Shown here piece after piece: positions 1 to 8,890 of a stretch of DNA of 64,000 bases. Within the stretch, counting starts at the first letter, position 1; every line of letters begins with the position of its first letter. The notes below the pieces were generated by a model, which made no database searches, was not told the DNA's origin, and saw only the letters and a list, made by a program, of their open reading frames with translations. A program made the position numbers and the translations under genes. Origin of the DNA: M0108 sp044228795 (GTDB lineage Bacteria; Pseudomonadota; Gammaproteobacteria; Chromatiales; Chromatiaceae); the NCBI GenBank assembly GCA_044228795.1, contig JBGAUE010000008.1, positions 62,001 through 126,000 on the forward strand, written 5' to 3'.

Positions 1-2702
1 TGGTCGTGCGCGGCGACAAGGTCGGCCTAGTCAAAGTCCGGCTCTTCCGGCCCTTCTCCCCGGAACTGCTGCTCGCAGCTATCCCCATCACCGCGACCCG
101 CATTGCCGTCCTGGATCGTACCAAGGAGCCCGGGGCCGACGGCGAGCCTCTCTACAAGGATGTGCTCACCGCCCTGGCCCAGGCGGTCACCCAGGGCGAG
201 CGCGAGCTACTGCCGAGGGTGATTGGCGGGCGTTATGGCCTCTCTTCCAAGGAATTTACCCCGGGCATGGTCCTGGCTATCTTCGACGAATTGTCCAAGC
301 CCCAGCCCAAACATCCCTTCACCATTGGCATCGTCGACGATCTCAGCCACACCAGCCTGGAATGGGACCCGGCCTTCCGCCCCGACGCGGCAGCGGGGGT
401 CACGGCCTGCGTCTTTTATGGTCTGGGCTCGGACGGCACCGTCTCGGCCAACAAAAACTCCATCAAGATCATCGCCGAGGAGACGCCTAACTTTGGCCAG
501 GGCTATTTTCAGTACGACTCCAAGAAGGCCGGGGCTATCACCATCTCTCACCTGCGCTTCGCTGCCAAGCCCCTGCGCGGCAGTTATCTGGTGGGAACTG
601 GCGAGGCCAGCTTTATTGCCTGCCACCAGCCCATCTTCCTGAAACGCTATGACCTGCTGGACAAGGCCACCGTGGGCGGGATTTTCCTGCTCAACACGCC
701 GACTCCACCGGAGCGCGTCTGGGACGAGCTGCCGAGGCGCATGCAGCAGCAGTTGATCAAAAAGGGCCTGCACCTGTACGTCATCGATGCCTATGGCATC
801 GCCGAACGCACCGGCATGGGCCGCCGCATTAACACCATCATGCAAACCTGCTTCTTCGCCATCTCTGGCGTCCTGGAGCAGACCGAGGCCATCGCCCGTA
901 TCAAGGAGGCGGTCAAAAAGACTTATGGCCGCAAAGGCCAGGGCCTCTTGGAACGTAACTTCACCGCCATCGACATCACCCTGGAGGGTCTGCGCCAGGT
1001 GCCGATCCCCCCTCAGGTCACCAGCAACCTCCGGATCAGCGCCCAGGTCCCCCCGGAGGCACCGGCATTCGTGCACCAGGTCACGGCCCTCCTGATGGCC
1101 CACAAAGGCAACAGCCTGCCCGTCAGCCTCATGCCCGCCGACGGTACCTGGCCCCTTGGCACCACCCGCTATGAAAAGCGCGGCATCGCCCTGGAAGTGC
1201 CTAAGTGGGAGGAAGACCTCTGCACCCAATGCGGCAAATGTCCCCTGGTCTGCCCCCATGCCGCCATCCGCGCCAAGGTCTACCCAGCGGCACTCCTCGC
1301 CGGGGCACCCACGACCTTTCAGTACGCCCCCATCAAGGGTAAGGACTTTCCCGAGGGTTATCTCGTCAGCTATCAAGTGGCCCCGGACGACTGCACCGGT
1401 TGTGGCCTGTGTGTCGAGGTCTGCCCCATCCGCAACCGCAAGAACCCCTTGCGCAAGGCCATCAACATGGTCCCAATCGACCACCGCCGGGAGTTGGAGC
1501 GACCCAACTGGGACTTTTTCCTGGGCCTGCCGGAATTCGATCGGACCCGCCTGGATAGGAGCAAGATCAAGCACGCCATGATGCTCCAGCCCCTCTTCGA
1601 GTTCTCCGGGGCCTGCGTGGGTTGCGGCGAGACCCCCTACATCAAGCTGGCGACCCAACTCTTCGGCGACCGTATGCTGGTCGCCAACGCCACCGGCTGT
1701 TCCTCCATCTATGGCGGCAATCTACCTACCACTCCCTACGCCGCCAACCCGGAGGGCCGGGGACCGAGTTGGAATAATTCCCTCTTCGAGGACAACGCCG
1801 AGTTTGGCCTGGGCCTGCGCCTGGCCGTGGACAAGCAGACCGTCCACGCCCGCGAGTTGCTGGCGGGACTGGCGGACTCGGTGGGAGCGGACCTGGCCAA
1901 GAGCCTGCTAGAGGCCGATCAATCCAGCGAGGCGGGACTCTTCGAGCAGCGCCAGCGCATTGCCTTGCTGCAGGAACGGCTTGCCGGCCTGGACCAACCC
2001 GAGGCCAGGACCCTCGCCTCTCTCTGCGAGAACCTGGCGCGGCGCAGCATCTGGATCATCGGCGGCGACGGCTGGGCCTACGACATCGGCTATGGCGGGG
2101 TCGATCACGCCCTCGCCTCCGGACGCGACATCAATCTCCTGGTACTCGATACCGAGGTCTATTCCAACACGGGCGGTCAAACCTCCAAGGCCACCCCCCT
2201 GGGGGCGGTCGCCAAGTTCTCCGCCGGCGGTAAGGCAACCTTCAAGAAGGACCTGGCCATGATGGCCATGGCCTATGAAAGTGTCTATGTGGCCCAGGTC
2301 GCCTTTGGCGCCAAGGATGTCCAGACCATCCGCGCCTTCCTAGAGGCCGAATCCTTTCCCGGGCCCTCCCTGATCATTGCCTATTCGCCCTGTATCGCCC
2401 ACGGCGTGGACCTGTCCAATAACCTGCGCCAGCAGGACATGGCGGTCAACTCCGGCCACTGGCCCCTGTTCCGCTACGACCCCCGCAAGACCGCTGCGGG
2501 CGAGAATCCCCTCAGCCTGGATTCCAAGCCGCCGAGTCTGCCCTACCGTGACTTCATCGCCACCGAGGCCCGCTTCAGCGTCCTCAATCACACCCACCCC
2601 GAGGATGCGGAGCGCTTTCTGCGCCTGGCCCAGAAGCATGTGGAGACCCGCTTCCATCTCTACGAACAGTTGGCCCACCTGGCGGTGGCCAAGCAGGAAT
2701 GA
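1..2702 (+). CDS. nifJ: Pyruvate:ferredoxin (flavodoxin) oxidoreductase, C-terminal part (5' end outside window)
   Basis: Catalyses CoA-dependent oxidative decarboxylation of pyruvate to acetyl-CoA with reduction of ferredoxin or flavodoxin (or the reverse) in the cytoplasm. About 900 residues are present. Family members are near 1,190 residues, so roughly the first 290 lie upstream of the window and the GTG at 6 is internal. Two ferredoxin-type cluster motifs are visible, CTQCGKCPLVCP and CTGCGLCVEVCP. They are followed by the CVGCGE and ATGCSSIYGG segments and the GGDGWAYDIG thiamine-diphosphate domain typical of NifJ. The open frame continues to the first base. It is followed 140 bp later by a dihydroorotate-dehydrogenase-like gene, a pairing known in other bacteria. 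Identification is secure; physiological direction cannot be read from sequence. Confidence 0.96.
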   Translation, partial: VVRGDKVGLVKVRLFRPFSPELLLAAIPITATRIAVLDRTKEPGADGEPLYKDVLTALAQAVTQGERELLPRVIGGRYGLSSKEFTPGMVLAIFDELSKPQPKHPFTIGIVDDLSHTSLEWDPAFRPDAAAGVTACVFYGLGSDGTVSANKNSIKIIAEETPNFGQGYFQYDSKKAGAITISHLRFAAKPLRGSYLVGTGEASFIACHQPIFLKRYDLLDKATVGGIFLLNTPTPPERVWDELPRRMQQQLIKKGLHLYVIDAYGIAERTGMGRRINTIMQTCFFAISGVLEQTEAIARIKEAVKKTYGRKGQGLLERNFTAIDITLEGLRQVPIPPQVTSNLRISAQVPPEAPAFVHQVTALLMAHKGNSLPVSLMPADGTWPLGTTRYEKRGIALEVPKWEEDLCTQCGKCPLVCPHAAIRAKVYPAALLAGAPTTFQYAPIKGKDFPEGYLVSYQVAPDDCTGCGLCVEVCPIRNRKNPLRKAINMVPIDHRRELERPNWDFFLGLPEFDRTRLDRSKIKHAMMLQPLFEFSGACVGCGETPYIKLATQLFGDRMLVANATGCSSIYGGNLPTTPYAANPEGRGPSWNNSLFEDNAEFGLGLRLAVDKQTVHARELLAGLADSVGADLAKSLLEADQSSEAGLFEQRQRIALLQERLAGLDQPEARTLASLCENLARRSIWIIGGDGWAYDIGYGGVDHALASGRDINLLVLDTEVYSNTGGQTSKATPLGAVAKFSAGGKATFKKDLAMMAMAYESVYVAQVAFGAKDVQTIRAFLEAESFPGPSLIIAYSPCIAHGVDLSNNLRQQDMAVNSGHWPLFRYDPRKTAAGENPLSLDSKPPSLPYRDFIATEARFSVLNHTHPEDAERFLRLAQKHVETRFHLYEQLAHLAVAKQE

Positions 2703-2842
2703 GACACGAAGCCTGACAGCCATGGGGCCCGGCCTGGGGCCCGGGTCCCCGGACCTACCGCCCCCATCCCCGGCCGGCCCTGAGTCCGCCCCCTTTTCTC
2801 TTCGATCACCCCTTGGCAACCCACCCCCTGGAGGGGCCACCG

Positions 2843-3853
2843 ATGGACCTCAACACCCTCTACCTTGGCCTGGATCTCAACAGCCCCCTGGTCCCCTCGG
2901 CCTCGCCCCTCAGCCGCAGCCTTGACACCTGCCGGCAGCTTGAGGACGCCGGCGCCGGTGCCATCATCCTCTGGTCCCTGTTCGAGGAGGCCCTGACCGC
3001 CGAGACCGAGACCAGCGCCCGCTTCCTGAGCGAACAACACACCGGCTTCGCAGAAGCCTCAGATTTTCTACCGAATTATCATGACTTTCCGCCCGCCTTA
3101 GAAACCTATTTAGAGCACCTGCGCCGACTCAAGGAGGCCCTGGGAATTCCGGTAATCGCCAGCCTCAACGGCGTGACCGTGGGCGGTTGGGTTGCCCATG
3201 CCCGCGCCCTGGAGGAGGCCGGCGCCGACGCCCTGGAACTCAATGTCTATTACGTCGCCGCTAACCCCGAGGAGAGCGGGGCCGAAGTCGAGGAGCGTTA
3301 CCTGGGCCTGCTGGGCGCCTTGCGCCACCAGGTTAGCCTGCCCATCAACATGAAGCTGTCGCCCAATTTCAGCTCCGTCGCGAACATGGTGAAACGCCTG
3401 GAGGCGGCTGGGGCCGACGGGGTCGCCCTCTTCAACCGCTTCTACCAGCCGGACATCAATCTCGACAGCCTGCGCCTACGGCCAGCCCTCTATCCCTCCA
3501 CCTCCCCCGAATCCCTCCTGGCGATGCGTTGGATCGCCCTCCTTTATGGCCGGGTTGATCTGTCACTGGGGGCCACCGGTGGCGTACATGACGCCGAGGA
3601 TGCCCTCAAACTGTTGCTCGCGGGTGCCGACGTGGTCCACCTCTGTAGCCTGCTGCTGCGGGACGGGCCTGGTGCCTTGAAGCTGGTCCGCGCAGGCATC
3701 GAAAACTGGATGGCGGATCAGGGCTTCGACACCCTGGCGGATTTTCGGGGCCGCATGAGCGCCCTGGCCGTGCCCAATCCGGCGGAATTCGAGCGCGGCA
3801 ACTATATCCATGTCCTGGACAGCTACCGAGCTTCCTCCGGGGTACTCGTTTAG
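2843..3853 (+). CDS. Dihydroorotate dehydrogenase-like flavoprotein
   Basis: A 336-residue TIM-barrel protein of the class 1 dihydroorotate dehydrogenase-like family. The barrel shows conserved segments such as NVYYVAANPEE, NMKLSPNFSS, ALFNRFYQPD and the C-terminal phosphate-binding GATGGVHDAEDA. The start is placed at ATG 2843 (MDLNTLYLGL), which has a GGAGG box just upstream; an in-frame start 30 bp earlier adds an unconserved leader. It follows nifJ on the same strand. Such homologues often accompany nifJ, and their substrate is not well established, so a role in pyrimidine synthesis should not be assumed. FMN binding is expected from the family. Confidence 0.85.
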   Translation: MDLNTLYLGLDLNSPLVPSASPLSRSLDTCRQLEDAGAGAIILWSLFEEALTAETETSARFLSEQHTGFAEASDFLPNYHDFPPALETYLEHLRRLKEALGIPVIASLNGVTVGGWVAHARALEEAGADALELNVYYVAANPEESGAEVEERYLGLLGALRHQVSLPINMKLSPNFSSVANMVKRLEAAGADGVALFNRFYQPDINLDSLRLRPALYPSTSPESLLAMRWIALLYGRVDLSLGATGGVHDAEDALKLLLAGADVVHLCSLLLRDGPGALKLVRAGIENWMADQGFDTLADFRGRMSALAVPNPAEFERGNYIHVLDSYRASSGVLV

Positions 3854-3856
3854 AAT
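3851..3856 (+). promoter_or_regulatory. Possible -10 element before yhbY
   Basis: TAGAAT overlaps the stop codon of the preceding gene and lies about 40 bp before the yhbY start. It matches five of six bases of the sigma-70 -10 consensus. No convincing -35 hexamer was found. Prediction only. Confidence 0.3.
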
Positions 3857-3895
3857 GCGAACCCTTCCCCGATTACGCACCGGAGCAACGCCCCC

Positions 3896-4198
3896 ATGAG
3901 GCCCACCGAGCACCAGAAGCGCTGGCTCAAAAAGCAGGTTCATCACCTCAAACCCGTCGTCAGCCTCGGCCAGGCCGGGCTCACTGCGCCCGTCCTTGCC
4001 GAGATCGAACTGGCCCTCGATCATCACGAACTCATCAAGGTCAAAATCGCCGCCGGCGACCGTGACCTGAGGGATGAATTTATCGCAACCATCGCCACCC
4101 GCACCCAGAGCGACCTCATCGACCGGATCGGCAACGTCGCCGCCTTCTTCCGCGCCAACCCCCGCGGCAAGAAGCCAATGGAATTGCCTCGGGACTAA
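3896..4198 (+). CDS. yhbY: Ribosome-associated RNA-binding protein YhbY (CRM domain)
   Basis: A 100-residue single CRM-domain protein. The segment VVSLGQAGLT followed by HELIKVKIAAG matches the conserved GxxG-type loop and strand pattern of YhbY. The family associates with pre-50S ribosomal subunits and is implicated in ribosome assembly. Length agrees with the E. coli protein (about 97 residues). The start at 3896 (MRPTEHQKRWLKKQ) matches the family N-terminus. It stands 42 bp after the dihydroorotate-dehydrogenase-like gene and has a possible -10 box at 3851. Confidence 0.93.
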   Translation: MRPTEHQKRWLKKQVHHLKPVVSLGQAGLTAPVLAEIELALDHHELIKVKIAAGDRDLRDEFIATIATRTQSDLIDRIGNVAAFFRANPRGKKPMELPRD

Positions 4199-4548
4199 GC
4201 CTCAGCCGCCATGGCCCTGAGTCGGTGGCGGAATATCACGGCCGGTTGCTCGCAGGCGGAGCACCTGAAAACTCTCGCAAGGCACCCAAGGATCGGTAGT
4301 GTGAAAATGGGTTCGTTTGGTAACTTTGCCATTTTCCCCCTCGGTCCCCGGAAGCAGGGTGACAGTCCCATGCTTAGCCCCTTCGGCTGAACTACCCTCA
4401 ATCCTGCCCTGATCCCAATAAAGGCATGCACTAGGGGTCCGGAAGGACCGCCCCAATATCCCGATTCCCGCGATGCGCTCGACCCACGGCTTGGTGAGCA
4501 ATGTTGGGGAAACAAACCTTCGCAACTCCCATTTACGGGAATCCCCGG
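4199..4548. other. Intergenic region yhbY-selO with an 8-bp inverted repeat
   Basis: About 350 bp without a credible gene; open frames here show no recognisable family. An inverted repeat is present, GAAAATGG at 4303-4310 and CCATTTTC at 4329-4336, with an 18-base loop. Base composition is lower in GC than the neighbours. The minus-strand reading (KMAKLPNEPIF) resembles short repeated fragments seen in some other genomes, but the function is unknown. Confidence 0.4.
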
Positions 4549-6015
4549 ATGACATTTGCCTTCGATAACTCCTACGCACGGCTCCCCGAGCGCTTCTTTG
4601 CCCGGCTGGCACCGGTTCCGGTCTCACAACCGCGGCTCATCAAGCTCAACGAGGTGCTCGCCTACCAGCTCGGGCTGAACCCCGATGTGATGCGCTCGCC
4701 CGAGGGCCTGGCCATGCTCGCGGGCAACCAGGTGCCAGCAGGGGCGGATCCGCTGGCCATGGCCTATGCGGGCCACCAGTTCGGCGGCTTCGTGCCCCGG
4801 CTCGGCGATGGCCGGGCGATTCTCTTGGGCGAGATTCTGGACCCGACAGGCGAGCGCTTCGACATCCAGCTCAAGGGTTCCGGTCGGACGCCTTTCTCGC
4901 GCGGGGGCGATGGGCGGGCCTGGCTCGGGCCGGTACTAAGGGAGTACATCCTCAGCGAGGCCATGCACGCCCTTGGCATCCCGACCACACGCTCGCTGGC
5001 GGCGGTCGCGACCGGGGAGCACGTCTTTCGCGAGGCCGGAGCGCTGCCAGGCGCCGTGCTGACGCGCGTAGCTCGCGGTCATGTGCGGGTGGGTACCTTT
5101 GAGTACTTTCAGGCGCGCCAGGATATCGATGGCCTCAGGCACCTCACCGATTATGTGCTGGCTCGCCACTACCCGGAGGCGGAGGCATCGGACCAGCCCT
5201 ATCGCGCCTTGCTAGTCGCGGTGGTTGCCCGGCAGGCGGAATTGATCGCCCGATGGCTTGGCGTCGGCTTCATTCATGGCGTGATGAATACCGATAACAT
5301 GTCGATCGTGGGGGAGACGATCGACTACGGTCCTTGCGCCTTTATGGATGCTTATGACCCGGGTCAGGTCTTCAGCTCCATCGACCAGCATGGCCGCTAC
5401 GCCTACCGCAACCAGCCCCAGATCGCCCAGTGGAACCTCGCCCGTCTGGCCCAGGCGCTGTTGCCACTCCTCCACCCAAACGCGGACCAGGCCCTTGAGG
5501 AGGCCCAGGCTGCCATCGACGGATTCGGTCCAAGCTTCGAACAGGCCTATCTGACCTGCTTCCGGGCCAAGTTGGGCCTCCTGGAGGCCCATACGGACGA
5601 TGCCGAGTTTATCGATGACCTCTTGCGGGTGATGGCCGCAACCGGCGCCGACTTCACCAATAGCTTCCGCGCCCTGAATGCCGCCGCCGTGGGCGCGGAC
5701 GAGCCGATCCGGGTGGAGCTCGGCGCTGGTATGCCCTCCGGGACATGGCGCGCGCGCTGGCAGGCCCGCCTGGCCCGCGAAGAGACCAATCCTGATGCGC
5801 GGGCGACCGTCATGCGCCACGCCAACCCGTCGGTTATCCCCAGAAACCACCGGGTCGAAGCCGCCCTCGCTGCGGCAATCGCGGGCGATCTGGAGCCTCT
5901 CGATACCCTGCTGCAGGCCCTCGCCCATCCCTGGGACCCAGACCCCAGGTTCGACGAATTCCGGCGGCCACCTGCGCCGCATGAAGTGGTCCAGCAGACC
6001 TTTTGCGGCACCTAA
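4549..6015 (+). CDS. selO: Protein adenylyltransferase SelO (YdiU/UPF0061 family)
   Basis: A pseudokinase-fold enzyme that transfers AMP from ATP to hydroxyl side chains of target proteins; the E. coli member acts in redox homeostasis. Recognisable blocks are YAGHQFGGFVPRLGDGRA, LKGSGRTPFSRGGDGRA, LTRVARGHVRVGTFEYF and the metal-site segment GVMNTDNMSIVGETIDYGPC. The C-terminus ends QQTFCGT, retaining the family's terminal cysteine (selenocysteine in some homologues). The ATG at 4549 (MTFAFDNSYARLP) gives 488 residues, close to the usual 480; an ATG 48 bp upstream adds unconserved residues. Confidence 0.95.
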   Translation: MTFAFDNSYARLPERFFARLAPVPVSQPRLIKLNEVLAYQLGLNPDVMRSPEGLAMLAGNQVPAGADPLAMAYAGHQFGGFVPRLGDGRAILLGEILDPTGERFDIQLKGSGRTPFSRGGDGRAWLGPVLREYILSEAMHALGIPTTRSLAAVATGEHVFREAGALPGAVLTRVARGHVRVGTFEYFQARQDIDGLRHLTDYVLARHYPEAEASDQPYRALLVAVVARQAELIARWLGVGFIHGVMNTDNMSIVGETIDYGPCAFMDAYDPGQVFSSIDQHGRYAYRNQPQIAQWNLARLAQALLPLLHPNADQALEEAQAAIDGFGPSFEQAYLTCFRAKLGLLEAHTDDAEFIDDLLRVMAATGADFTNSFRALNAAAVGADEPIRVELGAGMPSGTWRARWQARLAREETNPDARATVMRHANPSVIPRNHRVEAALAAAIAGDLEPLDTLLQALAHPWDPDPRFDEFRRPPAPHEVVQQTFCGT

Positions 6016-6069
6016 GGTTTGGCGTGGAGGGAGACCGGTATCCAGGCCACCCGAGCCGGGGCAAGCGGT

Positions 6070-6075
6070 TATAAT
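6070..6075 (+). promoter_or_regulatory. Consensus -10 box TATAAT next to the M50 protease start
   Basis: A perfect TATAAT ends only 6 bp before ATG 6082. Transcription from it would begin at or very near the start codon, implying a leaderless or nearly leaderless message. The -35 position (about 6047-6052, ccaccc) does not match consensus. No Shine-Dalgarno sequence precedes the ATG, which fits a leaderless start. Confidence 0.45.
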
Positions 6076-6081
6076 GCCGGC

Positions 6082-6753
6082 ATGAGCCTCCTCAATCATG
6101 TCCAAATCCTGGCCATCATGGTGCTGCCCGTGCTCTTTGCCATCACGGTGCACGAGGCCGCCCATGGCTGGGCTGCCGGCTACCTGGGCGACCGCACGGC
6201 GCGTATGCTGGGCCGGGTAACCCTCAATCCCCTCAAGCACATCGACCCGGTCGGTACGGTCGTTGTGCCCCTGGCGACCTTTTTCCTCACGGGCTTTCTC
6301 TTCGGCTGGGCCAAGCCGGTGCCCGTGGATGCCCGCAACCTGCGCAATCCCCACCGGGACATGGCCCTGGTCGCCTTGGCCGGGCCCGGCGCTAACCTGG
6401 TGATGGCGGTCCTCTGGGGGCTGGCGATCCAGCTTGCCCTCGCCCTCTGGAATATCTCACCCTGGCTGGCCCAACCGCTGGCCTACATGGGTGCCGCCGG
6501 GGTCCTGATCAACGTACTCCTAATGGTGCTTAACCTCTTCCCGCTCCTGCCGCTGGATGGCGGAAGGGTGCTCAATGCCCTGCTGCCCCGCCAGCTGGCC
6601 ATCCCCTTCTCGCGCCTGGAACCCTATGGCCTTATCCTGCTGGTAATCCTACTGGCAACGGGCGTCTTGGACACCCTGCTGGGGCCCCTGGTGAATTTGA
6701 CCATTGGCCTCATGCCCGGCGCCGGCGTGGTCCGTGAGATCTTCATGACCTGA
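6082..6753 (+). CDS. Site-2 protease family intramembrane metalloprotease (M50)
   Basis: A 223-residue polytopic membrane zinc protease. The catalytic HEAAH (HExxH) lies near residue 22 in the first hydrophobic segment. NPLKHIDPVGT follows, and the third zinc ligand is supplied by the LDGGRV motif near residue 160. It lacks PDZ domains, so it resembles the short SpoIVFB-like/YwhC branch rather than RseP. Such short forms commonly sit next to trpS or scpA, as here. Start at ATG 6082 (MSLLNHVQ), since the 21 upstream residues are not hydrophobic and overlap the promoter. Substrate unknown. Confidence 0.88.
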   Translation: MSLLNHVQILAIMVLPVLFAITVHEAAHGWAAGYLGDRTARMLGRVTLNPLKHIDPVGTVVVPLATFFLTGFLFGWAKPVPVDARNLRNPHRDMALVALAGPGANLVMAVLWGLAIQLALALWNISPWLAQPLAYMGAAGVLINVLLMVLNLFPLLPLDGGRVLNALLPRQLAIPFSRLEPYGLILLVILLATGVLDTLLGPLVNLTIGLMPGAGVVREIFMT

Positions 6754-6821
6754 ACCCAGCCGCCGGCACCTTCCGCACCCATTTTTCGAATCGGCATCCG
6801 AACCCACGGGGAACTCCCGCC

Positions 6822-8039
6822 TTGAACTCCGCAACCACCTCCAACGGCCGCGTCCTTTCGGGTATGCGGCCCACTGGCCGCCTGCATCTGGGTCACTATC
6901 ATGGTGTCATCAAGAACTGGGTCGCCTTGCAGCACGAATACGACTGCTTCTTCTTCGTCGCCGACTGGCACGCCCTGACCACCCACTACGAGGACCCCTC
7001 CATCATTCCCGCCAGCATTTGGGATATGGTGGTGGATTGGCTGGCCACCGGTATCGACCCCGACCAGGCGACCCTCTTCGTCCAGTCGCGGGTACCCGAG
7101 CACGCGGAACTCCACCTGCTCCTCTCCATGATCACCCCCCTGGGTTGGCTAGAGCGAGTTCCCAGCTTCAAGGACCAGCAGGAGCGGCTGAAGGAACGCG
7201 ACCTCGCCACCTATGGCTTTCTCGGCTATCCCCTCCTCCAGAGCGCCGACATTCTCATGTACAAGGCCGGCCTGGTCCCGGTGGGCGAGGACCAGGTCGC
7301 CCATGTGGAATTGACGCGCGAGATCGCGCGCCGCTTCAACCACATCTTTGGCCGCGAGCCGGACTTCGCGGAGAGGTCGGAACAGGCCAGGGACAAGATG
7401 GGCAAAAAGAACGCCAAGCTCTTCGACAAGCTCCGCAAGGCCTACCTGGAGCAGGGCGATCAGGAGGCCCTGGAGATGGCGCGGGCCCTCCTCGAGTCCC
7501 AGGGCAACATCGGCATCAGTGACCGCGAGCGTCTCTCTGGTTACCTGGAAGGCAGTGGCCGCATCATCCTGCCGGAACCTCAGGCCCTGCTCACCCAGGC
7601 CTCCAAGATGCCCGGGCTGGACGGCCAGAAGATGTCGAAGTCCTATGGCAACACCATCGCCCTGCGCGACCCGCCAGCCCAGGTGGAAAAGGCCCTGCGC
7701 ACCATGCCTACGGACCCGGCGCGGGTCCGTCGCACCGACCCCGGCGAGCCCGCCAAGTGCCCCGTCTATCAGCTCCATCAGGTCTACTCCAGCGACGAAA
7801 CCCGGGCCTGGGTGGCGGAGGGCTGCCGCTCAGCGGGCATCGGTTGCCTGGACTGCAAGCAACCGGTCATCGAGGCCGTGCTGGCGGAACTCAAACCCAT
7901 CCAACAGCGCGCTCGGGAATTCGAGGAGCAACCCGAACGGGTGCGCGACCTGATCACCGCGGGCTGCGAGGCCGCCCGCATCGTTGCCCGCAAGACCATG
8001 GACGAGGTCCGCCAAGCCATGTCATTGCAATTGCGTTGA
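6822..8039 (+). CDS. trpS: Tryptophanyl-tRNA synthetase
   Basis: Class Ic aminoacyl-tRNA synthetase charging tRNA-Trp. The HIGH-type signature HLGHYHG lies near residue 22 and the KMSKS loop is exact (GQKMSKSYGN). At 405 residues it is longer than the 334-residue E. coli enzyme because of an extra segment of about 70 residues just before the KMSKS loop. That segment includes a lysine-rich stretch and a helical stretch. A TTG start at 6822 is chosen because the residues before the first ATG (VLSGMRPTGRLHLGH) are part of the conserved N-terminus; GGGGA lies about 10 bp upstream. It overlaps scpA by a few bases. Confidence 0.94.
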   Translation: MNSATTSNGRVLSGMRPTGRLHLGHYHGVIKNWVALQHEYDCFFFVADWHALTTHYEDPSIIPASIWDMVVDWLATGIDPDQATLFVQSRVPEHAELHLLLSMITPLGWLERVPSFKDQQERLKERDLATYGFLGYPLLQSADILMYKAGLVPVGEDQVAHVELTREIARRFNHIFGREPDFAERSEQARDKMGKKNAKLFDKLRKAYLEQGDQEALEMARALLESQGNIGISDRERLSGYLEGSGRIILPEPQALLTQASKMPGLDGQKMSKSYGNTIALRDPPAQVEKALRTMPTDPARVRRTDPGEPAKCPVYQLHQVYSSDETRAWVAEGCRSAGIGCLDCKQPVIEAVLAELKPIQQRAREFEEQPERVRDLITAGCEAARIVARKTMDEVRQAMSLQLR

Positions 8040-8887
8040 GCGAGACGCCTGCCGCGACAGCCCCGGCCACCGACGAGGTCCTGATCGGCGCGGCGGGACG
8101 ATCGGTGCAGCAAGAGATGCCTTTCGCCATCGTGCAGGGCACCCCCCTGCTCGTCCTGCCCCTGGACCTCTATATTCCCCCGGATGCCTTGGAGGTGTTC
8201 CTCGACACCTTCGAGGGGCCCCTGGACCTGCTCCTGTATCTCATCAAACGCCAAAACCTGGACATCCTCGATATCCCCATCGCCCAGATCACCGATCAGT
8301 ACATGGTCTACGTGGAATTGATGAAGGATTTTCGCCTGGAGCTGGCGGCGGAGTATCTGGTGATGGCCGCCCTGCTGGCAGAGATCAAGTCGCGCATGCT
8401 GCTGCCACGCCCCACCGAGACCGAGGAGGAGGCGGACCCGCGCGCCGACCTGATCCGCCGCCTCCAGGAATACGAACGCTTCAAGAAGGCCGCCCAGGAT
8501 CTGGACGAACTGCCCCGCCTGGAGCGCGACCACTACCTGGTCCAGGCCCCGGTGCCCCCGGGCCATCGCCGCCTGATCCCGCCCGAGGTCGATCTGCGCG
8601 AGGTGTTCCTGGCCCTGCGCGACCTGCTGGCGCGGGCTGACCTTTTCACCAGTCACCGGGTGGAAAAGGAATCCCTGAGCCTGCGGGAGCGCATGACCCT
8701 GATACTGGCCAAGCTCCAGGGCATGGGTTTTGTCCCCTTCATCCATCTGTTTGAAATCCATGAGGGCCGGGCCGGCATCGTGGTCAGTTTTCTGGCCGTG
8801 CTGGAGCTCATCAAGTCCACCACCATCGAACTGGTCCAGGCGGAGCCTTTCGCCCCTATCCATGTGCGCCTGCGCACGGGGAACTAG
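8036..8887 (+). CDS. scpA: Segregation and condensation protein A
   Basis: Kleisin subunit of the SMC-ScpAB condensin, linking SMC heads with ScpB in chromosome compaction. The diagnostic N-terminal block is FEGPLDLLLYLIKRQNLDILDIPI, with a C-terminal winged-helix half ending near VRLRTGN. The start is uncertain. TTG at 8036 overlaps the trpS stop (TTGA) and gives MSETPAATAP and 283 residues; ATG at 8117 (MPFAIVQG) gives 256. The TTG is preferred for the tight overlap and its plausible N-terminus. scpB follows after 3 bp, so translational coupling is likely. Confidence 0.9.
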   Translation: MSETPAATAPATDEVLIGAAGRSVQQEMPFAIVQGTPLLVLPLDLYIPPDALEVFLDTFEGPLDLLLYLIKRQNLDILDIPIAQITDQYMVYVELMKDFRLELAAEYLVMAALLAEIKSRMLLPRPTETEEEADPRADLIRRLQEYERFKKAAQDLDELPRLERDHYLVQAPVPPGHRRLIPPEVDLREVFLALRDLLARADLFTSHRVEKESLSLRERMTLILAKLQGMGFVPFIHLFEIHEGRAGIVVSFLAVLELIKSTTIELVQAEPFAPIHVRLRTGN

Positions 8888-8890
8888 GGC

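Noticed and set aside
207..1658. 483-codon minus-strand open frame opposite nifJ
   Set aside because: The plus-strand frame encodes clear NifJ motifs; the minus frame has no recognisable domain.
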